DNA of 64,000 nt, taken from assembly GCF_003952385.1 (NCBI RefSeq), contig NZ_CP034444.1, forward strand, positions 2,542,001 through 2,606,000. Direction: 5' to 3'. The DNA is from Mesorhizobium sp. M1D.F.Ca.ET.043.01.1.1 (GTDB lineage: Bacteria; Pseudomonadota; Alphaproteobacteria; Rhizobiales; Rhizobiaceae). Of this stretch, positions 56,902-64,000 are shown piece by piece (position 1 is the first letter of the stretch; each line of letters starts with the position of its first letter). The notes beneath the pieces are model-generated. The model did not search any database. It had not been told where the DNA came from and saw only the letters and a list, made by a program, of their open reading frames with translations. A program made the translations under genes and the position numbers.

Positions 56902-58020
56902 ATGCGTGTTATCCTGGAACGGTCCAATCTCCTGAAGTCCCTCAACCACGTCCATCGCGTGGTGGAGCGGCGCAACACCATACCGATCCTGTCGAATGTG
57001 CTGCTCAGCGCCGATGGCGCGAGCCTGGAAATGAAAGCGACCGACCTCGACCTCGAAGTGACGGAGGCGACGCCCGCCAAGGTCGAGCGCGGCGGCGCGA
57101 CGACGGTTCCGGCGCATCTGCTCTACGACATCGTGCGCAAGCTCGCCGACGGCGCCGAGGTGATGCTGAAGACCGACGAGGACGGCAATGCGATGACCGT
57201 CACGTCCGGCCGCTCCAGCTTCCGCCTGCAGTGCCTGCCGCAGTCGGATTTCCCGGAGCTTTCGGCCGGCTCCTTCTCGCACATCTTCCGGCTCGATTCG
57301 GTGGCGCTCAAAGGGCTGATCGAGAAGACGCAGTTCGCCATCTCGACCGAGGAGACGCGCTACTATCTCAACGGCATCTTCCTGCACACGCATGAGGCGG
57401 GCGGCAAGCTGAAGCTGCGTTCGGTCGCGACCGACGGGCACCGCCTGGCGCGCGCCGAGATCGACGCGCCGGCAGGCTCGGAAGGCATGCCCGGCATCAT
57501 CATCCCGCGCAAGACGGTAAGCGAGCTGCAGAAGCTGGTCGACGACCCGGATGTGGCGGTGACGACGGAGCTGTCGGACACCAAGATCCGATTCACCATC
57601 GGCAGCGTCATCCTGACCTCGAAGCTGATCGACGGCACTTTCCCGGACTATCAGCGAGTCATTCCGACCGGCAACGACAAGAAGCTGATCATCGACCGCC
57701 AGAGCTTCGCCGCCGCCGTCGACCGCGTCTCGACCATCTCGTCCGAGCGCGGCCGGGCCGTGAAGCTGTCGATCAATGACGGCCAGCTCACGCTCGCCGT
57801 CAACAATCCGGATTCGGGCAGCGCCACCGAGGAACTGGCGGCCGATTACTCGTCCGATCCGATCGAGATCGGCTTCAACGCCAAATATCTGCTCGATGTC
57901 GCGGCCCAGCTCACCGGCTCGGAGGCGAAGTTCATGCTGGCGGATGCCGGGTCCCCGACGCTGATCCACGACATGGCCGACGAGACCGCGCTCTACGTGC
58001 TGATGCCGATGCGGGTGTAG
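56902..58020 (+). CDS. dnaN: DNA polymerase III beta sliding clamp
   Basis: 372 residues with three clamp domains; typical segments RRNTIPILSNVLL, SVATDGHRLARAEI and the C-terminal YVLMPMRV. Encircles DNA and tethers the polymerase. ATG 56902 (MRVILERSNLL) is the canonical start. The gap from dnaA (302 bp) contains a repeat. Confidence 0.96.
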   Translation: MRVILERSNLLKSLNHVHRVVERRNTIPILSNVLLSADGASLEMKATDLDLEVTEATPAKVERGGATTVPAHLLYDIVRKLADGAEVMLKTDEDGNAMTVTSGRSSFRLQCLPQSDFPELSAGSFSHIFRLDSVALKGLIEKTQFAISTEETRYYLNGIFLHTHEAGGKLKLRSVATDGHRLARAEIDAPAGSEGMPGIIIPRKTVSELQKLVDDPDVAVTTELSDTKIRFTIGSVILTSKLIDGTFPDYQRVIPTGNDKKLIIDRQSFAAAVDRVSTISSERGRAVKLSINDGQLTLAVNNPDSGSATEELAADYSSDPIEIGFNAKYLLDVAAQLTGSEAKFMLADAGSPTLIHDMADETALYVLMPMRV

Positions 58021-58047
58021 GCTTTTTGAACGAGCCCACATGTTACC

Positions 58048-59202
58048 GTGACCGAGGATAACAAGCAGTTCCGGCAGCAAAGCTACATAAGTAAGTTAAC
58101 GCTTACCAATTTCCGCAACTATGCGGGGCTTTCGCTCGAGCTTGGCCCCGGCGCCTTGGTGCTGTCGGGCGACAACGGCGCCGGCAAGACCAATTTGCTC
58201 GAAGCCATCTCGCTGCTGACGCCGGGACGCGGGCTGCGCCGCGCGCCCTATGCCGACGTGGCGCGCGAGGGCGGCGACGGCGGCTTTGCCTTGCACGCCC
58301 GCATCGAAGGCCCGGAAGGCCAGGTCGAGATCGGCACCGGCATTTCCGGCGGCGATGGGGAAGGCGGCAGGCGCGTTCGCATCAACGGTGCGCCGGCGAA
58401 GTCGGTCGAGGACATGCTGGAATGGCTGCGGGTCGTGTGGCTGACGCCGGCGATGGACGGGCTGTTTCCGGGACCGGCCGCCGACCGGCGTCGCTTCCTC
58501 GACCGGCTCGTGCTGGCGATCGATCCCAGCCATGGCCAGCGGGCGCTGGACTATGAAAAGGCGATGCGCGGACGTAACCGTTTGCTTACGGAAGGTTCTC
58601 GCGACAGCGGCTGGTTCGACGCGATCGAGACGCAGATGGCCGAAACCGGGGTGGCGATCGCGGCGGCGCGGACGGAACTGGTGCGGCTGCTTGCGGCCAT
58701 GATCGACAAGCTGCCCGGCAGCGGCCCGTTTCCGCAGGCCGACATAAGTCTTTCCGGCGAATTGGAGGGCGAGATCGCCGTCGCGCCGGCCGTCGACGTC
58801 GAGGAACGGTTCCGCGCCGCGCTCGCCAACGGCCGCGAGCGTGACCGCGCCGCAGGCCGCACGCTCGACGGTCCGCACCGGTCGGACCTTGTGGTTCGTC
58901 ACCGGCCGAAGTCGATGCCGGCGGAGTTGTGCTCGACCGGCGAGCAGAAGGCGCTGCTGGTCGGCATCGTGCTGTCGCATGCGAGGCTGACCGGCGAGAT
59001 GTCGGGCCTGACGCCGATCCTCCTGCTCGACGAGATCGCCGCGCATCTCGACAGCGGCCGGCGCGCGGCACTGTTTTCCATCCTCGAAGAGCTGAACTGC
59101 CAGGCCTTCATGACCGGCACGGATGCGGCGCTGTTTTCCAGCCTTGCCGGGCGGGCGCAATTCCTGACGGTCGACCACGGCAGTGTTGGAACGACAGGCT
59201 AA
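58048..59202 (+). CDS. recF: DNA repair/recombination protein RecF
   Basis: 384-residue SMC-like ATPase. Walker A SGDNGAGKTNLLEAISLL, signature CSTGEQKALLVGIVL and Walker B LLLDEIAAHLD. Helps RecA loading at gaps. Starts with GTG 27 bp after dnaN, so dnaN-recF are likely cotranscribed. Confidence 0.95.
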   Translation: MTEDNKQFRQQSYISKLTLTNFRNYAGLSLELGPGALVLSGDNGAGKTNLLEAISLLTPGRGLRRAPYADVAREGGDGGFALHARIEGPEGQVEIGTGISGGDGEGGRRVRINGAPAKSVEDMLEWLRVVWLTPAMDGLFPGPAADRRRFLDRLVLAIDPSHGQRALDYEKAMRGRNRLLTEGSRDSGWFDAIETQMAETGVAIAAARTELVRLLAAMIDKLPGSGPFPQADISLSGELEGEIAVAPAVDVEERFRAALANGRERDRAAGRTLDGPHRSDLVVRHRPKSMPAELCSTGEQKALLVGIVLSHARLTGEMSGLTPILLLDEIAAHLDSGRRAALFSILEELNCQAFMTGTDAALFSSLAGRAQFLTVDHGSVGTTG

Positions 59203-59234
59203 CCTCGTGAGGAAACCAACGGACCTCGCCCTTC

Positions 59235-59369
59235 GGGACAAGGCTTCGCCTTGCCCGTACATGCCCTGCGGGACAAGGCTTCGCCTTGCCCGTAATTGCC
59301 CTCGGGACAAGGCTTTGCCTTGCCCGTACATGACGAGGCTGTGCCTTGCATGTGACAAGGCTTTGCACC
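59235..59369. repeat. Tandem hairpin array between recF and moeB
   Basis: Three near-identical 31-35-bp units starting at 59235, 59270 and 59304, plus two degenerate remnants to 59369. Each unit contains CAAGGC-TTC-GCCTTG (or TTT-loop) hairpins, then GCCCGTACATGCCC-like spacers. The units lack T runs, so they are not standard terminators. Confidence 0.85.
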
Positions 59370-59386
59370 AGCTATAAGGTCCCGCC

Positions 59387-60142
59387 ATGACCAATGCCGC
59401 GCTGACCGACGAAGAGCTCGAACGCTATGCCCGCCACATCGTGCTGCCGGAAATCGGCGGCCCCGGCCAGCAGAAGCTGAAGCGGGCGCGGGTGCTGGTG
59501 ATCGGCGCGGGCGGACTGGGGGCGCCGGTGCTCGAGTATCTTGCCGCGGCCGGCGTCGGCACGCTCGGCATCGTCGACGACGATGACGTCTCGCTGTCCA
59601 ACCTGCAGCGGCAGGTGATCCATGGGACAGACACGATCGGCATGGCGAAGACCGACAGCGCCTCGGCCGCGATCATGCGCATCAACCCCAATGTCAGGGT
59701 GGAACTGCATCGCCTCAGGCTGACGGCGGAAAACGCCCCTGCCCTCGTCGCCGGCTACGATGTCGTCGTCGACGGCTCCGACAATTTCGAGACACGCTAT
59801 GCGCTGGCCGATGCCTGCGCCCAGGAACAAAAGCCCCTGGTCACCGCCGCCGTCGGTCGCTTCGACGGCTCTGTGACGGTGCTGAAGCCGTTCGAAACGG
59901 GCGCCGACGGCAAGCGCAATCCAGGCTACCGCGACCTTTTCCCGGAAGCGCCGCCCGAAGGGCTGGTGCCGTCCTGCGCTGTGGCAGGCATCGTCGGCGC
60001 GCTGACGGGCGTTGTCGGCACCCTTGAGGCGATGGAGGCGATCAAACTGATTGCCGGCATCGGCGAGCCGCTGGTCGGCCGGCTGCTGCTTTACGACGGG
60101 CTCACCGCCCGCTTCGACACCGTCCGCTACAAGGCAGTCTGA
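59387..60142 (+). CDS. moeB: Molybdopterin-synthase adenylyltransferase-like MoeB/ThiF protein
   Basis: 251 residues. E1-like nucleotide fold with GAGGLGAPVLEYLAAAGVG and VDGSDNFETRYALADAC; a conserved cysteine region is GLVPSCAVAGI. It adenylates a sulfur-carrier C-terminus (MoaD or ThiS). The usual CxxC zinc pairs are absent (NPGYRDLFPE replaces NPCYRCLFP). No rhodanese domain. Potential supply of molybdopterin for the Soe-type enzyme in the window. Confidence 0.86.
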   Translation: MTNAALTDEELERYARHIVLPEIGGPGQQKLKRARVLVIGAGGLGAPVLEYLAAAGVGTLGIVDDDDVSLSNLQRQVIHGTDTIGMAKTDSASAAIMRINPNVRVELHRLRLTAENAPALVAGYDVVVDGSDNFETRYALADACAQEQKPLVTAAVGRFDGSVTVLKPFETGADGKRNPGYRDLFPEAPPEGLVPSCAVAGIVGALTGVVGTLEAMEAIKLIAGIGEPLVGRLLLYDGLTARFDTVRYKAV

Positions 60143-60161
60143 TCGAGGGCAGTCTAAGCGC

Positions 60162-60650
60162 ATGGACCAGCCGGCCACTCCTCTCGTCACCGAGCTTCCG
60201 CCGGACTTCGCACGGTGGGAGGAAGTGCATGCGCTGATCCGGCGCGCCTTCGCCTATATGGACGGCGTCATCGACCCGCCGTCCTCGGCGCATCTGCTGA
60301 CGCCCGAAGGCCTCCGGGATAAGGCGGCGCTGGAGAAGGCCTTCCTGGCCGTGGAGAACGGCCGGATCGTCGGTTGCGTGTTCGCGCTGGAAAGGGCGGA
60401 GGATCTCTATGTCGGCAAGCTTGCCGTCGAGCCCGGCCTTCAGGGGCGAGGCATAGGCGCACGGCTGATGCAGGCCGTGGAGGACTTTGCCCGCCGGCGC
60501 AGCAGGCATGCCGTCGAGCTGCAGACGCGCATCGAGCTCGCCGCAAACCACGCGACGTTCGCCCGGCTCGGCTTTCGCGAGACCGGGCGCACGGCGCACG
60601 AAGGCTATGACCGGCCGACCTCGATCACCATGCGCAAGGTGCTGTCTTGA
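60162..60650 (+). CDS. GNAT family N-acetyltransferase
   Basis: 162 residues of the GNAT fold; acetyl-CoA-binding motif LAVEPGLQGRGIGARLMQAVEDFARR. The acceptor is unknown. The TGA stop overlaps the TTG start of the aconitase X gene (TTGA), so they are translationally coupled. Confidence 0.87.
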   Translation: MDQPATPLVTELPPDFARWEEVHALIRRAFAYMDGVIDPPSSAHLLTPEGLRDKAALEKAFLAVENGRIVGCVFALERAEDLYVGKLAVEPGLQGRGIGARLMQAVEDFARRRSRHAVELQTRIELAANHATFARLGFRETGRTAHEGYDRPTSITMRKVLS

Positions 60651-61900
60651 GCCTCGTGCTCAACCCCCAGGAACAGGCAATCGCCGCCGGCGAGGACGGC
60701 GCCGGGATGGCGATGCGCATCGTCGCCGAAAGCGCGCGTCTGCTCGGGGCGCCGCAGCTGATCGGAATCGCTTCGGCGCATATCGACGGCGCGCTTTACC
60801 ACGGCGATTCCGGCACGCTGTTCGCCGAACGGCTGGTCGAGGGCGGCGCCAAGGTGGCGGTCCGCTCGACGCTCAATGTCGGGGCGCTCGACCTGACGGG
60901 CTGCTCGCCCATCCGCCTGCAAGAGCCGCAGCGCGGCATGGCGCGGCGGATGATGGAGGCCTACCGCAAGCTCGGCTGCGAGCAGAGCTGGACCTGCGCG
61001 CCCTACCAGGCCGGGCACAGGCCACTGCAGGGCAGCGATGTCGCCTGGGGCGAATCCAATGCCGTAGTGTTCTGCAACTCGGTGCTGGGCGCGCGAACCA
61101 ACCGCTATGGCGACTTCCTCGACATTGCCTGCGCCATCACCGGACGCGCGCCGGACTATGGCCTGCATCGGCCCGAGAACCGCCGGGCGCGGCTGGTGTT
61201 CGACGTCTCGGCTCTGTCTCCATCCTTCCTCGCCTCAGAGATCGTCTGGCCGGTGCTGGGTAGCCTCTATGGCCGTGAGGTCGGCAATGCGATCGGCGTC
61301 GTCACCGGCATCGCCAATCACCCCGGCGAGGACGTGCTGAAGGCTTTCGGCGCCGCGGCCGCTTCATCCGGCGCGGTCGGCCTGTTCCATATCGCCGGAG
61401 TGACGCCCGAGGCGCCTGATGTCGAAACCGTTCTGGCCGGGTCGGAACCTGAGGCGGTTATCCGCGTCACACCTGAGATGGCGGCGAAGGCCCGCGCCGG
61501 CCTGTCGACGGCGTCAACGCCAGAGGCCATCGACGCCGTGGCGATCGGCAGCCCGCATCTTTCCGATGCCGAGTTCGACATGCTGGAGCGGCTGATCGCC
61601 GGAAGACGGCTTGCCGTGCCGGTCTATGCCTGCACTGGCCGGCACGTGCTTTCCTCACTGGAACGCGACGGCCGCCGGAAGCGGCTCGAAGCAAGCGGCG
61701 TTGTCATCGTCGCAGACACCTGCGTGGTGGTCACGCCGATCATGCCGGAGCTGGCAGGCGGCGTGCTGATGACCAATTCGGGCAAGTTCGCGCATTACGC
61801 GCCCGGCAACACCGGCTACGCGGTGCTCTATGCTTCGCTCGCCGACTGCGTCGAAAGCGCCGCAACCGGCAAGCCGACATTCACGGATATCGCCGCATGA
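60647..61900 (+). CDS. Aconitase X large (catalytic) subunit
   Basis: 417 residues of the AcnX/DUF521 family. Conserved cysteine regions LTGCSPIRLQEP, FCNSVLGARTNRYGDF and VVIVADTCVVVTPI probably hold the metal or Fe-S site. Known members dehydrate cis-3-hydroxy-L-proline or act on mevalonate phosphate in archaea. Start is TTG, coupled to the GNAT gene. The small swivelling subunit follows with a 4-bp overlap. Substrate unproven; no proline racemase is nearby. Confidence 0.87.
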   Translation: MSLVLNPQEQAIAAGEDGAGMAMRIVAESARLLGAPQLIGIASAHIDGALYHGDSGTLFAERLVEGGAKVAVRSTLNVGALDLTGCSPIRLQEPQRGMARRMMEAYRKLGCEQSWTCAPYQAGHRPLQGSDVAWGESNAVVFCNSVLGARTNRYGDFLDIACAITGRAPDYGLHRPENRRARLVFDVSALSPSFLASEIVWPVLGSLYGREVGNAIGVVTGIANHPGEDVLKAFGAAAASSGAVGLFHIAGVTPEAPDVETVLAGSEPEAVIRVTPEMAAKARAGLSTASTPEAIDAVAIGSPHLSDAEFDMLERLIAGRRLAVPVYACTGRHVLSSLERDGRRKRLEASGVVIVADTCVVVTPIMPELAGGVLMTNSGKFAHYAPGNTGYAVLYASLADCVESAATGKPTFTDIAA

Positions 61901-62307
61901 GCGCCGCCGAGATCCTGGTGCCGGGCAAGGCCGGCGAAGGGGAGGCTTTGGTGCTGACGGCGCCGATCAGCTTCTGGGGCGGCGTCGACCCGGAGACCGG
62001 GCGCATCGCCGATGTGCGCCATCCGCAGCATGGCGAGATCATTTCCGGCCGGGTACTGTTCCTGCCGGGCACGATCGGTTCGTCGTCGGCTTCCGCCGTG
62101 CTGATGGAGCTGGTCCACAACGGCCGCGCGCCGGCCGCCCTGGTGCTGCGCGAACCGGACGCCATCCTGCTGCTCGGCCTGATCGTCGCCCGGGAAATGG
62201 GCTGGGAGACGCCGGTGGCTGTAAGGCTCGCCCATGGCGCGTTCGACGCCTATCGCGGAAGCATCGTCAAAGTTGCCGCCGACGGCGCCGTCGGCGTCGC
62301 CGCCTGA
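61897..62307 (+). CDS. Aconitase X small (swivelling) subunit, DUF126
   Basis: 136 residues. DUF126 swivelling domain: LTAPISFWGGVDPETGRIADVRHPQHGEIISGRVLFLPGTIGSSSASAVLMEL. Pairs with the catalytic subunit of a split (two-polypeptide) AcnX. ATG overlaps the stop of the large-subunit gene (ATGA). Confidence 0.9.
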   Translation: MSAAEILVPGKAGEGEALVLTAPISFWGGVDPETGRIADVRHPQHGEIISGRVLFLPGTIGSSSASAVLMELVHNGRAPAALVLREPDAILLLGLIVAREMGWETPVAVRLAHGAFDAYRGSIVKVAADGAVGVAA

Positions 62308-62321
62308 ACAATCGCTGTGTT

Positions 62322-63323
62322 TCAGGTCCTGAGCGGCAGCACGCGGTCCGGCGGCCGATGGCCGTCGAAGAAGGCGCGGATGTTGATGATCACCTTCTCG
62401 CCCATGTCGATGCGGCCTTCGAGCGTCGCCGAGCCCATGTGCGGCAGAAGCACGACCTTGCCTTTGTGGGCAAGCTTCAACAGCTTGCTGTTCAGCGCCG
62501 GCTCATGCTCGTAGACGTCGAGCCCGGCGCCGGCGATCTTGCCGTCCTGGATCAGCTTGATCATCGATTCCTCGTCGATGATGTCGCCGCGCGCGGTATT
62601 GACGATGTAGGCCGCCGGCTGCATCAGCGCCAGGCGCCGGGCGGACAGGAGATGGAAGGTCGCCGGCGTCGACGGACAATTGACTGAAATGATGTCCATG
62701 CGGGCAAGCATCTGGTCGAGGCTCTCCCAATAGGTCGCTTCCAATTCGTCCTCGACCGCCGGCAGCACGCGGTGGCGGTTGTGGTAGTGGATGGACAGGC
62801 CGAATGCCTTGGCGCGCCTGGCGACCGCCGTGCCGATACGGCCCATGCCGACGATGCCGAGGCGCTTGCCCCAGATGCGGCGGCCGAGCATCCAGGTGGG
62901 CGACCAGCCGGCCCATTTCTTCTCGCCGGTGAGCACGTTGGCGCCTTCGGCGAGCCTGCGTGGCACGGCTAGCATCAGCGCCATGGTCATGTCGGCGGTG
63001 TCTTCGGTAAGCACGTTCGGCGTGTTGGTGACGGTGATGCCTTTCTTGGCCGCCGCGGCGACATCGATCTTGTCGACGCCGTTGCCGAAATTGGCGATCA
63101 GCTTCAGGTTCTCGCCGGCCTGGGCGATCAGCGCCGCATCGATGTGGTCGGTGATGGTCGGGACCAGCACGTCGGCTTCCTTGACGGCCGCGACCAGCTC
63201 CGGCTGGGTCATGGGCCGGTCCTCGACATTGAGGCGCGCGTCGAACAGCTCGCGCATGCGGGTTTCGACCGGATCGGGCAGCTTGCGCGTGATGACGACG
63301 AGGGGCCGTTTTTTGCCTGCCAT
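62322..63323 (-). CDS. D-2-hydroxyacid dehydrogenase (glyoxylate/hydroxypyruvate reductase type)
   Basis: 333 residues. Rossmann motif GIVGMGRIGTAVARRAKAFG; catalytic Arg in NTARGDIIDEE, a Glu in DVYEHEP and His in LLPHMGSAT. Reduces glyoxylate, hydroxypyruvate or related 2-ketoacids. It is convergent with the AcnX small-subunit gene (14-bp gap). Confidence 0.9.
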   Translation of the reverse strand: MAGKKRPLVVITRKLPDPVETRMRELFDARLNVEDRPMTQPELVAAVKEADVLVPTITDHIDAALIAQAGENLKLIANFGNGVDKIDVAAAAKKGITVTNTPNVLTEDTADMTMALMLAVPRRLAEGANVLTGEKKWAGWSPTWMLGRRIWGKRLGIVGMGRIGTAVARRAKAFGLSIHYHNRHRVLPAVEDELEATYWESLDQMLARMDIISVNCPSTPATFHLLSARRLALMQPAAYIVNTARGDIIDEESMIKLIQDGKIAGAGLDVYEHEPALNSKLLKLAHKGKVVLLPHMGSATLEGRIDMGEKVIINIRAFFDGHRPPDRVLPLRT

Positions 63324-63394
63324 TTTATCCCCGAAGCTTCCTAGATCGGGATGACGTTTCGTTGAATCGTCATCCTGATCCTACTCTTTTTTTG

Positions 63395-63444
63395 GAGCAT
63401 GATCGTTTCCGAAAACCGGTTCCCACTTTTCGGGATCATGCTCT
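63395..63444. repeat. Family-2 palindrome (B-type)
   Basis: GAGCATGATCGTTTCCGAAA ... TTTCGGGATCATGCTC forms a stem. A diverged copy of the B palindrome, in the divergent gap 63324-63594. Confidence 0.75.
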
Positions 63445-63594
63445 CGAAACCGATCTCGTTGAGACCTCTTTAACCAAGACCGGCGAAACTTGTAGCCGAT
63501 CGCGGCATCAGCCCACTCCTGTAACAAGCGGTGCCGCCGAAGACAAAGAAAAAGGGGCGCTCATCCCTACGGACCGGCGCCGAAAGGAACAAAG

Positions 63595-64000
63595 GTGTCT
63601 GGTTTCGCGTCGCTTCGCCTGGCTTTCAGCGCGGCCGTCCTCGGGGCTTTGCTTTGCGTGCCGCAGGCATCCGCGCAAAGCGCGGCGGCGCCCGCCCAAA
63701 CCGTGGTCCTGGGCCCGAGCGGCCTGCCGCTGCCGCGTTTCGTCAGCCTGAAATCGGGCCGCGTCAATTCACGCGTCGGCCCGGGCGCCAACTATTCCGT
63801 CGACTGGATGTACATGAAGGCCGGGCTGCCGATGGAGATCATCCAGGAGTTCGACACCTGGCGCCGCGTCCGCGACGCCGACGGCTCCGAGGGCTGGATC
63901 AACCAGTCGCTGCTTTCGGGCCGCCGCACCGCGATCGTCGCCCCCTGGCAGCGCGGCAAGGGCGGACGAATCAATCTGCTCTACGATCCCGACAAGGACG
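63595..64000 (+). CDS. SH3-domain secreted protein (5' part)
   Basis: Frame open to the window end (135 codons seen). GTG start with AAAGGAAC upstream. Signal peptide (LRLAFSAAVLGALLCVPQASA), then a bacterial SH3 domain (FVSLKSGRVNSRVGPGANYSVDWMYM and DTWRRVRDADGSEGWINQSLLSGRR). Such proteins occur in alphaproteobacteria as envelope factors. The C-terminus is missing. Confidence 0.82.
   Translation, partial: MSGFASLRLAFSAAVLGALLCVPQASAQSAAAPAQTVVLGPSGLPLPRFVSLKSGRVNSRVGPGANYSVDWMYMKAGLPMEIIQEFDTWRRVRDADGSEGWINQSLLSGRRTAIVAPWQRGKGGRINLLYDPDKD

Noticed and set aside
59235..59369. Possible CRISPR array
   Set aside because: Repeats are adjacent with no unique spacers, only three clear units, and no cas genes are present.

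Overview
The window is high-GC DNA from an alphaproteobacterium of the order Hyphomicrobiales and looks most like Mesorhizobium or a close relative. Support comes from the rpsT-dnaA / dnaN-recF gene order, a complete rhizobial-type Flp (tad/cpa) pilus operon, a PodJ-like polar protein, the TauE-TIGR02186 pair, and many small mosaic palindromes between genes. Most of it is ordinary chromosomal backbone. One insertion sequence is clearly present. I saw no prophage, CRISPR array, rRNA or tRNA gene.

Layout. 1-4.0 kb: 3' part of class I lysK, a secreted nuclease-like protein, an S24/LexA-like repressor and a sterol-desaturase-family membrane protein. 4.07-12.25 kb: a minus-strand fatty-acid or branched-chain acyl-CoA oxidation cluster (MerR regulator, two acyl-CoA dehydrogenases, a DUF4259 protein, thiolase, FadB-like bifunctional enzyme, thioesterase) with a clear palindromic operator. 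12.5-14.7 kb: an acyltransferase and an uncharacterised histidine-rich membrane protein. 15.1-19.2 kb: podJ-like gene. 19.4-24.6 kb: TauE/SafE exporter with its TIGR02186 partner, a short Hsp70, a secreted beta-propeller and a LysR regulator. 24.7-29.5 kb: a cytoplasmic molybdopterin oxidoreductase complex that best fits sulfite dehydrogenase SoeABC, preceded by a translationally coupled 52-codon ORF. 29.6-32.8 kb: pdeM and its partner DEXH helicase.

32.9-34.2 kb: an IS5-type element inserted in the loop of a palindromic repeat. 34.2-36.9 kb: NlpC/P60 peptidase, MarR regulator, M17 aminopeptidase. 37.0-49.7 kb: the tad/cpa pilus locus (tadD; cpaBCDEF-tadBC; cpaA; flp; a CpaC-N-like protein; two TadE-like pseudopilins). 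49.8-53.8 kb: PhnD-like binding protein, deoB, mutM, enoyl-CoA hydratase. 53.9-59.2 kb: rpsT, dnaA, dnaN, recF. 59.4-64 kb: moeB, GNAT, two-subunit aconitase X, D-2-hydroxyacid dehydrogenase, and the start of an SH3-domain secreted protein.

The points most worth a second look are: a composite palindromic repeat family whose copies repeatedly end on stop codons; the IS that landed in a palindrome loop; the LiuR-like operator pair controlling the acyl-CoA cluster; the Soe-type operon with its small leader ORF; the histidine-rich membrane protein of unknown function; and the tandem hairpin array between recF and moeB. I found no strong evidence for a wholly new multi-gene system. The closest candidates are the His-rich protein/acyltransferase pair and the Soe operon with its leader ORF.
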